Assembly (NCBI GenBank): GCA_015069065.1 | Contig: SVJI01000075.1 | Coordinates: 1-7,020 of the forward strand | Source: Oscillospiraceae bacterium | Lineage (GTDB): Bacteria > Bacillota > Clostridia > UMGS1883 | DNA: 7,020 nucleotides | Direction: 5' to 3' | Shown: positions 1 to 4,734 of the stretch, one piece after another | Position numbering within the stretch: the stretch's first letter is position 1 | Layout of the letters: every line of letters starts with the position of its first letter | Program-made: the position numbers and the translations under genes | Notes under the pieces: model-generated | What the model was told of the DNA's origin: nothing | The model's input: the letters and a program-made list of their open reading frames with translations, nothing else | Databases searched by the model: none

Positions 1-615
1 GAAATCTTCTGTTCCTACACCCATAAAAATTCTTGGTTTGACAGAATTTTGACTTGTCTTTTCAGCCAGATAAAACAAATCCTCATCATCAGGAATGTTT
101 ATTCCCTCACCAAAAACAGGGAGCAAAACATCATTAAACAATCCGTTTTTAATATCAGCAACCGAGGATATACCTGCCGCTGCACAAAAAACCTCAGGTT
201 TTTTCAATGCCGCTTTAAGCGCACCATATCCACCCATCGAAAGTCCTGCTATGTATGTGTCCTCGCGTTTGCTTGAAACTTTCAAAAACTCTCCTATAAC
301 GTTTGGAAGTTCCTCTGTTATATATGAAAAATAGTTCAAACCATACTTCATATCCGTATAAAAGCTTCTTCCTCCGCATGGCATCACAACACAAACACCA
401 TACTCAGCGGCATAGCGCTCTATAGATGTCCTGCGAAGCCATATGCTATGGTCATCACTTAACCCGTGCAGCAAATATAAGCATTTATAATCATTACTGT
501 CACTACTGCCTTTTATCCCGATTTCTCCGTTTGTAAACTTCTGAGGAACAATAACATATGCTTCTGTCTGCATACCAAGCATTTGACTGAAAAATTTTAA
601 TTCTATAAGTGCCAT
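1..615 (-). CDS. EstA-type esterase / S-formylglutathione hydrolase-like alpha/beta hydrolase, 3' end missing
   Basis: This is a probable cytoplasmic serine esterase of the alpha/beta-hydrolase fold (Esterase D / tributyrin-esterase EstA group), which hydrolyses short-chain acyl esters. I translated 205 residues from the minus strand. The ATG at 615-613 has an AAGGAG ribosome binding site about 7 bases upstream. Residues 46-51 (LYLLHG) form the oxyanion-hole strand and turn. GLSMGGYGA at 124-132 is the nucleophile elbow with Ser126. GTEDF at 201-205 matches the region that carries the catalytic Asp (Asp204). The catalytic His and the C-terminus lie beyond the left edge; family members are usually about 250-260 residues. 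No signal peptide is seen. It follows a terminator, so it probably has its own promoter in 616-670; the best candidate (TTGATT, 16 bases, TATTAC on the minus strand) is weak. The family is clear, but the natural substrate cannot be read from sequence. Confidence 0.88.
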   Translation of the reverse strand, partial: MALIELKFFSQMLGMQTEAYVIVPQKFTNGEIGIKGSSDSNDYKCLYLLHGLSDDHSIWLRRTSIERYAAEYGVCVVMPCGGRSFYTDMKYGLNYFSYITEELPNVIGEFLKVSSKREDTYIAGLSMGGYGALKAALKKPEVFCAAAGISSVADIKNGLFNDVLLPVFGEGINIPDDEDLFYLAEKTSQNSVKPRIFMGVGTEDF

Positions 616-664
616 AATTTTTCTCCTTATGAAATCTTGTAATAATCTTTTGTATTCATGAATC

Positions 665-688
665 AAAAAACGGCTTGATAGCCGTTTT
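665..688 (-). terminator. Intrinsic terminator after the XerD-like gene
   Basis: A 9-bp stem (667-675 with 680-688) encloses a TGAT loop. On the minus strand it is followed by a run of T residues. The stem overlaps the first base of the stop codon of the recombinase gene, so it should end that transcript and separate it from the esterase. The stem also has a short T run on the plus strand, so it may act in both directions. Confidence 0.8.
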
Positions 689-1569
689 TATGCCCTCGGG
701 TGGGCTTTTTTATAAATTTTCTTAATATTATTTTTCAAAACCTGATTATATACACGCGTCGTAACCACATCATTGTGACCAAGCATTTCCGAAACGGCGT
801 TAATATCAGCACCGTTCTGCAAAAGATGCACAGCAAAGGAATTCCTGAGTGTCTGCGCATTGATTTCCGTCTTTATGCCTGCACTTTCCGCGTAGTGGCG
901 CAGTATCTTCCAAAATCCCTGACGTGTCAGCGGTGTTCCTGAGTAATTGACAAACAGATTTTTAACACCTGTATCGCTTACAAGATAAGGTCTGGCTTTC
1001 TTTATATAGTTATCAAGTGCATCTGCCGCAGCCTTACCGATTGGGATATAGCGCTCGGTTCTGCCCGATACACAATTAACCATGCCGCCCCTTATATCAA
1101 TATCACGCATATTAAGACCGATAAGCTCGGACACTTTCATGCCGGTTGCATACAAAAGCTCAAGCATAGCCTTGTCACGGATACCCTTAAGGTCAGATTC
1201 ATTAGGCTGGCTTAAAAGCTTCACAACCTCGCGCGTGGTCAATGCTTCGGGAAGCTTTTTCTTCACACGTGGAACCTCCACCCCCTCGACAGGGTTTACC
1301 CGAACCTTTTCCTGCATCAGCATGCACTGATAGAATTTACGCAGTGCCGCCGTTGTTCTGGAAATGGTGGAGTTCGCTCTGCCAAGAGCTTTAAGCGAGT
1401 CTATGTAGGCGTCAACCGTTATTCTTTTCACGGTGAGGACATTTTTCACTTTGTTCTCTTTAAGATACAGGGAAAAAGCCTCCAAATCACGAATGTATGA
1501 TGTAAGTGTATTCTGCGAAAGTCTCTGTCCGCGTAAATACGATTCATACTCCGCTATAATCTCTTTCAT
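688..1569 (-). CDS. XerD-like tyrosine recombinase with altered catalytic residues
   Basis: This 293-residue protein has the two-domain layout of XerC/XerD: an N-terminal SAM-like core-binding domain (about 4-87) and a C-terminal catalytic domain (about 107-290). XerD pairs with XerC at dif sites to resolve chromosome dimers. The length, the LGHND...TTRVY block and the C-terminal HPRA all fit XerD. By eye alignment to E. coli XerD, R148 is Lys145 here (YATGMKVSEL), the beta-hairpin Lys172 is Ser168, and H244 is Gln239. Arg242, His265 and the nucleophile Tyr274 are kept. The protein may therefore be slow, dependent on a partner, or changed in role. I chose the ATG at 1569-1567 because TAGGGTGA lies just upstream; an in-frame GTG at 1578 would overlap that site. 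The gene follows the spoIIM-like gene after 131 bases that contain a candidate promoter. Confidence 0.85.
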   Translation of the reverse strand: MKEIIAEYESYLRGQRLSQNTLTSYIRDLEAFSLYLKENKVKNVLTVKRITVDAYIDSLKALGRANSTISRTTAALRKFYQCMLMQEKVRVNPVEGVEVPRVKKKLPEALTTREVVKLLSQPNESDLKGIRDKAMLELLYATGMKVSELIGLNMRDIDIRGGMVNCVSGRTERYIPIGKAAADALDNYIKKARPYLVSDTGVKNLFVNYSGTPLTRQGFWKILRHYAESAGIKTEINAQTLRNSFAVHLLQNGADINAVSEMLGHNDVVTTRVYNQVLKNNIKKIYKKAHPRA

Positions 1570-1611
1570 ATATTTCACCCTAAGTACAAACTTTTTGAGA
1601 GTAGTGGATTT

Positions 1612-1640
1612 ATTCTACACCCATAGTCTTAAATTGTACA
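1612..1640 (-). promoter_or_regulatory. Candidate sigma-A promoter for the XerD-like gene, with tandem repeat
   Basis: On the minus strand a TGTACA -35 (1640-1635) and a TAGAAT -10 (1617-1612) are separated by exactly 17 bases. Each matches the consensus at 4 or 5 of 6 positions. The predicted start near 1605 would give a leader of about 36 bases. A 12-base direct repeat with one mismatch (1631-1642 and 1646-1657, period 15) overlaps the -35 box and could be a regulator site. The call rests on consensus and spacing only. Confidence 0.4.
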
Positions 1641-1700
1641 TACCCAAATTGCACATAAATTTTAGCTATTTTAGGCAAAAATACATAGTTTTACACTATT

Positions 1701-2231
1701 TTACAGGAAACAGAGGGAAAACAGACGGAAAACGAGTGTTTCAACCACACCTGCCACTGCCGCAAACATAAAGAGCTTTATCGCGTCACTGCGCCGCATG
1801 GAAAAGGGTTCTCTGCCGCTTTGCAGATTATCCCGACGCTTCATGATGACATTTACCGAAAACATTCCCAGAAGAGGCAGCACGGAAACACACTGAGGAA
1901 TCACAGAAACAACTGCCTCCCCGACTCCGACAAATCTGAGTATATACATCATGGAAAAAGAGCTTGCACATCCGCGGAGAAATATTATGGGGTGAATTAC
2001 GGACACAGGCAGAATATTGTGAGCAATAAATATGGAAAACAGCCACAAAACATTCAGCCACCACACACGGAAAAAATCTGCCAGTTCGACAGAGGCACTG
2101 TATGAATACGCTCCGTCAAAAACATCTGCGTTACTTTTCAGCTGACCGTAAAAAAGTAATATTCCCACAATCACACCAACAACGAAGTTGGCTGCCATGC
2201 ATATGTAAAGTATTCTGCGTTCATCATTCAT
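1701..2231 (-). CDS. spoIIM: SpoIIM-like sporulation membrane protein
   Basis: This 176-residue integral membrane protein has about five hydrophobic segments: roughly 7-28, 59-79, 82-100, 106-130 and 151-176. In Bacillus, SpoIIM works with SpoIID and SpoIIP in septal peptidoglycan remodelling during engulfment. Family features seen are the LRG at 85-87 opening the third hydrophobic segment and the PQ...LP pattern around 112-119. Gene order is the strongest support, because spoIIM lies just upstream of xerD in Bacillus (with fur and a small gene between) and here they are direct neighbours. It is shorter than the 214 residues of B. subtilis SpoIIM, mostly at the N-terminus, so a SpoIIM-family paralogue is possible. 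I chose the ATG at 2231-2229 because GAGGGGTG lies about 6 bases upstream; an in-frame TTG at 2249 would precede that site. The HAD gene ends 45 bases upstream. Confidence 0.72.
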   Translation of the reverse strand: MNDERRILYICMAANFVVGVIVGILLFYGQLKSNADVFDGAYSYSASVELADFFRVWWLNVLWLFSIFIAHNILPVSVIHPIIFLRGCASSFSMMYILRFVGVGEAVVSVIPQCVSVLPLLGMFSVNVIMKRRDNLQSGREPFSMRRSDAIKLFMFAAVAGVVETLVFRLFSLCFL

Positions 2232-2250
2232 AGGTAACACCCCTCGCAAA

Positions 2251-2279
2251 ATACTATTCCTGTGAACAAGCTAATATTA
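2251..2279 (-). promoter_or_regulatory. Weak sigma-E-like promoter candidate before the spoIIM-like gene
   Basis: On the minus strand TAATATT (2279-2273) fits the Bacillus sigma-E -35 pattern KMATATT fully. It is followed after 14 bases by AATAGTAT (2258-2251), which matches CATACANT at only four of seven fixed positions. It overlaps the stop codon of the HAD gene. Mother-cell sigma-E control would suit a spoIIM gene, but the -10 match is poor and AT-rich sequence gives such hits easily. Confidence 0.2.
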
Positions 2280-2921
2280 CAACTGCGACAAAATCTCCAA
2301 AAGCTCCTGCGGTGAATGGGCGATGCTTACTGCTCCGCCTGACTCCAGTTCACCCTCTGCGGCGTAGCCGTAGCTGACACCGATACATTTAATGAAGTTC
2401 TTTGCTGCGCCCTCGCAGTCATGAATTCTGTCCCCGACCATTACGGTTTCCTCTGCCAATGCTCCCAAAGCATCCATGGCATTTTCTATGACGAGTGCCT
2501 TGTCGGTATTTCTGCCGTCAAGCTCACTGCCTGAAAGGCATGACAGATATGGTGTTATCCCATATTTTTCGCAAATTTTCTCTGCAAATACAGTGGGCTT
2601 ACTGGTAGCAACGGCAAGTGTTTTCCCCTGCTTCTTAAGCTCTGCCAGCATATTTAAAATACCGTCATATATTTCGTTTTCAAAAAGACCGATGGGTGCA
2701 AAACGCTCCCTGTACACTTCAACTGCCTTAATGCCATCCTCCTCGGAAAGAGAGGCGTACTGCATAAACTGTTCCTTTAGCGGCGGACCTATAAAGCTTA
2801 TAAGCTCGTCACAGTCACGCTCAATCCCGAAATGCCTGAGTGCATGCTGAACGCACTTTGTAATGCCCTCTTTCGGATTTGTAAGAGTGCCGTCCAAATC
2901 AAATAAAACATATTTTATCAA
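2277..2921 (-). CDS. HAD-superfamily phosphatase, 5'-nucleotidase / phosphoglycolate phosphatase-like
   Basis: This 214-residue cytosolic HAD phosphatase probably dephosphorylates a small phosphometabolite such as a nucleoside monophosphate or 2-phosphoglycolate. All HAD motifs are present: I is FDLDGTL (nucleophile Asp8, acid Asp10), II is AVATS around Thr106, III is Lys141 in a TDKAL context, and IV is VGDRIHD with Asp164 and Asp168. An alpha-helical C1-type cap occupies about 16-80, with the GPPL motif near 45-48. The GSELDGRNTDKA segment and the VMVGDRIHD block resemble the Firmicute HAD 5'-nucleotidase group more than classical Gph, but substrate cannot be assigned from sequence. The start is probably the TTG at 2921-2919, which gives the usual MIKYVLFDLDGT beginning, with an AAAGG about 10 bases upstream; a TTG at 2942 would add seven atypical residues. 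It is first in the leftward group and has a strong promoter. Confidence 0.88.
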   Translation of the reverse strand: MIKYVLFDLDGTLTNPKEGITKCVQHALRHFGIERDCDELISFIGPPLKEQFMQYASLSEEDGIKAVEVYRERFAPIGLFENEIYDGILNMLAELKKQGKTLAVATSKPTVFAEKICEKYGITPYLSCLSGSELDGRNTDKALVIENAMDALGALAEETVMVGDRIHDCEGAAKNFIKCIGVSYGYAAEGELESGGAVSIAHSPQELLEILSQL

Positions 2922-2947
2922 AATATCACTGCCTTTCAACAAATATC

Positions 2948-2976
2948 TTGAATTTCAGATTACTTTCCTATATAAT
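2948..2976 (+). promoter_or_regulatory. Sigma-A promoter for the DMT transporter
   Basis: TTGAAT (2948-2953) and a perfect TATAAT (2971-2976) are separated by 17 bases. The predicted start near 2983 gives a leader of about 60 bases before the ATG at 3045. The promoter faces the leftward promoter at 3002-3030, so each is transcribed across by the other. An imperfectly spaced dyad (TGTGT at 2985-2989, ACACA at 2998-3002) lies between the two -10 boxes. Confidence 0.6.
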
Positions 2977-3001
2977 AAAATGGTTGTGTTTGAATAGACA
3001 C

Positions 3002-3030
3002 ATTATATCACTATTTTTTGATTTTATCAA
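3002..3030 (-). promoter_or_regulatory. Strong sigma-A promoter, extended -10, for the HAD-spoIIM group
   Basis: On the minus strand TTGATA (3030-3025), a 17-base spacer and a perfect TATAAT (3007-3002) are seen. A TGA directly before the -10 box gives an extended -10 element. The predicted start near 2995 leaves a leader of about 74 bases to the TTG start. The -35 box overlaps a small palindrome (TTGAT, TTT, ATCAA at 3018-3030) that could be an operator. Confidence 0.6.
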
Positions 3031-3044
3031 GTTAGGGGAAAACT

Positions 3045-3929
3045 ATGACACCGAAAAAAATCTCTACTCTTGCAAAGCTTGCGCTTTTGCTTGCTACAAT
3101 AATATGGGGCTCAACCTTTTTCCTGATGGAGGGCGCAATTCAAAACATCGGCATTTTTTCACTGCTTGCCGTGCGTTTTACGATTGCTACGGCACTGCTT
3201 GCGGTAGTTTTGGGAAAACGTCTGCTTAAAATAGACTGCAGTTACCTTTTGCGCGGGTTTGTGATGGGCGTTTTTGTGATAGCGGCATACATACTGCAGA
3301 CCTACGGACTTGCAGACGAGGCTACAACCCCCGGTAAAAACGCGTTTCTGACCGCGACATATTGTGTGATTGTGCCGTTCCTCGCATGGGGAATATCGAG
3401 GCAAAAGCCTGACAGGTACAATATCGTGGCAGGGATAATGTGTATTTTCGGAATTACGCTGATTTCTGTCAGTGGAAATGATTTCACCAGTATTTGCGCA
3501 GGGGATGTGCTGACACTTCTGGGGGGGATATTCTTCTCCTTCCACATGGTGGCGGTATCGGCATTTTCACAAAAGCGCGACATATTGCTATTGACAATGC
3601 TGCAATTCCTATTTGCAGGGATAATTGCCTGGGCAGGTGCGCTGACTATGGAAACATTCCCTACTGATATGGATTTCTCCGTTGTAGTATCTATCCTCTA
3701 CCTTGCTGTAATGGCAACATGCCTGTGCTACATACTGCAAAACGTCGGGCAAAAATATACACCCCCTGCTACAGCGGCACTGATACTGAGTCTGGAGGCG
3801 GTGTTTGGAGTGCTATTCTCCGTAATATTCACGTCTGAAAAAATTACACCCAGAATTTTTCTGGGGTTTGCGGTGGTTTTCCTGTCGGTGATTGTGTCGG
3901 AGATAAAGCCTAAGATATTCTCTCGTTAA
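3045..3929 (+). CDS. DMT-superfamily (EamA) transporter
   Basis: This 294-residue inner-membrane protein of the drug/metabolite transporter superfamily has about ten membrane helices in two tandem EamA repeats (roughly 10-142 and 154-284). The first repeat has the typical WGSTF motif at 21-25. The second has the PATAALILSLEAVF stretch at 241-254, a hallmark of EamA proteins. Such proteins usually export amino acids or other small metabolites, or act as uncharacterised permeases; the substrate cannot be assigned. The ATG at 3045 has an AGGGGA ribosome binding site about 6 bases upstream. Length matches the family norm. The gene stands alone between its own promoter (2948-2976) and terminator (3935-3960), and is divergent from the HAD gene. 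Confidence 0.9.
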   Translation: MTPKKISTLAKLALLLATIIWGSTFFLMEGAIQNIGIFSLLAVRFTIATALLAVVLGKRLLKIDCSYLLRGFVMGVFVIAAYILQTYGLADEATTPGKNAFLTATYCVIVPFLAWGISRQKPDRYNIVAGIMCIFGITLISVSGNDFTSICAGDVLTLLGGIFFSFHMVAVSAFSQKRDILLLTMLQFLFAGIIAWAGALTMETFPTDMDFSVVVSILYLAVMATCLCYILQNVGQKYTPPATAALILSLEAVFGVLFSVIFTSEKITPRIFLGFAVVFLSVIVSEIKPKIFSR

Positions 3930-3934
3930 TTTTG

Positions 3935-3960
3935 GCGTCGACTTTGGTCGGCGCTTTTTT
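3935..3960 (+). terminator. Intrinsic terminator of the DMT gene
   Basis: An 8-bp GC-rich stem (3935-3942 with 3947-3954, one G-U pair) with a TTTG loop is followed by six T residues. It begins six bases after the stop codon. Its sequence closely resembles the terminator at 4180-4205. Confidence 0.9.
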
Positions 3961-3973
3961 ATTAAAAAAAGCA

Positions 3974-4001
3974 TTGTAAATTAAAAAAACTGTGGTATAA
4001 T
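3974..4001 (+). promoter_or_regulatory. Sigma-A promoter of the structured RNA element
   Basis: TTGTAA (3974-3979) and a perfect TATAAT (3996-4001) are separated by 16 bases. A start about 7 bases downstream falls on G4008, within one base of the first base of the long RNA stem (4007). This coincidence is the main reason to read the element as a transcript that begins exactly at its closing stem. Confidence 0.6.
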
Positions 4002-4006
4002 AAAGG

Positions 4007-4177
4007 TGCGAAACCAATTGAATAGCTATTTTCAGGGTATATATTGGGGTATATTATACTCTTTTTTGGGTTAACTTATCACTTGAATTTCGTTAAAAAC
4101 GCAAATTCCACGTGATAGGGTAACCTAATATATGCTCTATTTAATTGGTTTCGCAAACTAACGGAGTTTGCGTTTTT
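4007..4177 (+). ncRNA. Candidate structured RNA: stand-alone small RNA or attenuator leader
   Basis: This stretch has the layout of an RNA gene. A closing stem pairs 4007-4025 with 4137-4155 in 19 continuous pairs, one of them G-U. A 10-base left bulge (4026-4035) is followed by a second stem of 12 pairs (4036-4047 with 4125-4136, three G-U), sharing one or two bases at its inner end with the next stem. A larger left-side loop of about 20 bases ends in six U residues. An upper stem pairs 4069-4082 with 4112-4125 (one mismatch), and an apical hairpin pairs 4085-4094 with 4098-4108 around an AAA loop. A promoter starts transcription at about 4008 and an intrinsic terminator ends it at 4177, giving about 170 nt. 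The rod with asymmetric interior loops is loosely 6S-like in size and shape, but I recognise no 6S, SRP or known riboswitch sequence signature. It could instead be the leader of the gene at 4240. Confidence 0.6.
4152..4177 (+). terminator. First tandem intrinsic terminator, overlapping the RNA closing stem
   Basis: An 8-bp stem (4152-4159 with 4165-4172) with a five-base AACGG loop is followed by five T residues. Its first four bases (4152-4155) are also the last four of the closing stem of the upstream RNA. The two helices therefore compete for the same bases. Confidence 0.8.
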
Positions 4178-4179
4178 AG

Positions 4180-4205
4180 GCGTCAGCTTCGGCTGGCGCT
4201 TTTTT
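4180..4205 (+). terminator. Second tandem intrinsic terminator
   Basis: An 8-bp GC-rich stem (4180-4187 with 4192-4199, one G-U pair) with a TTCG tetraloop is followed by six T residues. It lies 34 bases before the start codon of the next gene. It looks like a sister copy of the terminator at 3935-3960, with three stem positions changed together on both sides so that pairing is kept. Confidence 0.88.
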
Positions 4206-4222
4206 AATTTAATTTAATTTAA
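4206..4222 (+). repeat. Short AATTT tandem repeat before the small gene
   Basis: Three copies of the pentamer AATTT followed by AA fill the space between the second terminator and the ribosome binding site of the gene at 4240. No -10 or -35 element can be seen in these bases. Confidence 0.6.
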
Positions 4223-4239
4223 CAAAGGAGAATATTTTC

Positions 4240-4623
4240 ATGGATAAGACACAGACAGCACAAGAGCGCCTTGATGAAATGGCAAAGGCATACGACATGG
4301 AGGCAGAGCGCATGAATATTTCCGTACCGAAAAACACACTGCGCAGCATGAAGCGTAAGATTTTCCTGAGGAAAATAACGCGTATATTCCGCACGATTAA
4401 GCTGAGAAAGCGTGCGCGCAGGGATGTTGAAACGCTGCTTCGCAGTGATGATTTCTGGGTGGAGCTTATAAAGGAGGAAAATGGCGGAGTCTATGACCCC
4501 GAGGTAATATTCCGCCGCCAAGGACTTTCCGAGGAACAAATACGCAAGGCAAAGGAAATTTCAAACAGAAACAGAATAAAAAAAGGGAAAAAACCGTTAT
4601 TCCCCGATGAGGACAAGGCGTGA
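4240..4623 (+). CDS. Small basic protein of unknown function
   Basis: I do not recognise this 127-residue protein. The ATG at 4240 has a strong AAAGGAG about 9 bases upstream, and codon use resembles its neighbours, so it is probably real. It is highly charged with no signal peptide and no clear membrane helix. The N-terminus (1-25) is a likely amphipathic helix. Residues 35-61 are densely Arg/Lys-rich with spaced hydrophobics, which could bind RNA, DNA or acidic lipid. An acidic stretch with WVELIKEENGG follows at 73-83. The C-terminal part (96-119) is again helical and basic, ending in PLFPDED. It lies downstream of the structured RNA and two terminators, without a visible promoter of its own, so its expression may depend on read-through. 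Its stop codon sits within the stem of the next terminator. Confidence 0.75.
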   Translation: MDKTQTAQERLDEMAKAYDMEAERMNISVPKNTLRSMKRKIFLRKITRIFRTIKLRKRARRDVETLLRSDDFWVELIKEENGGVYDPEVIFRRQGLSEEQIRKAKEISNRNRIKKGKKPLFPDEDKA

Positions 4624-4645
4624 ATGGAAAATTCACGCCTTTTTT
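4616..4645 (+). terminator. Intrinsic terminator of the small basic protein gene
   Basis: A 10-bp perfect stem (4616-4625 with 4631-4640), with a five-base GGAAA loop, runs into a T-rich tract up to 4645. The TGA stop codon (4621-4623) lies inside the left arm, so translation ends within the hairpin. Confidence 0.92.
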
Positions 4646-4694
4646 GAAATTATTTTTCTTGTAAATTATTGCATCAAATCACAAGATATGTTAT

Positions 4695-4700
4695 TATAAT
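4695..4700 (+). promoter_or_regulatory. -10 box of the tsaE-tsaB promoter
   Basis: A perfect TATAAT sits between the upstream terminator and tsaE. No good -35 box lies at the normal distance: the nearest, TTGCAT at 4669-4674, is 20 bases away. The predicted start near 4707 leaves a short leader. Two AAGGAG motifs follow (4701-4706 and 4721-4726); the second serves the tsaE start. Confidence 0.4.
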
Positions 4701-4734
4701 AAGGAGAATACCACCATATAAAGGAGTATTTACA

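Noticed and set aside
49..334. Plus-strand open frames opposite the esterase gene.
   Set aside because: They are shadows of the minus-strand esterase, which has a full nucleophile elbow and a good ribosome binding site; the opposite frames show no family features.
1663..1675. The word TAGCTATTTT occurs here and again at about 4023 in the structured RNA.
   Set aside because: A ten-base AT-rich match across 7 kb is expected by chance, and its surroundings do not match.
1688..1703. An AT-only hairpin with a following T run just after the spoIIM-like stop codon, on the minus strand.
   Set aside because: The stem is only about 5-6 A-T-rich pairs with hardly any G-C, too weak to support a terminator call.
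4007..4155. The long inverted repeat read as a MITE with 19-base terminal inverted repeats.
   Set aside because: No flanking target-site duplication is visible, and a promoter and terminator sit exactly at its two ends, which fits an RNA gene better. A copy-number search could reopen this.
4132..4161. A nine-codon reading frame (MLYLIGFAN) ending inside the first terminator of the structured RNA, which could be a leader peptide.
   Set aside because: The only Shine-Dalgarno-like stretch (AGGG at 4117-4120) is weak, about 11 bases away and buried in a stem, and the codons show no run typical of amino-acid attenuators.
4669..4734. An upstream in-frame ATG that would extend TsaE by 22 residues.
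   Set aside because: It would begin before the TATAAT -10 box and has no ribosome binding site; the GTG at 4735 has a strong one and the expected family N-terminus.
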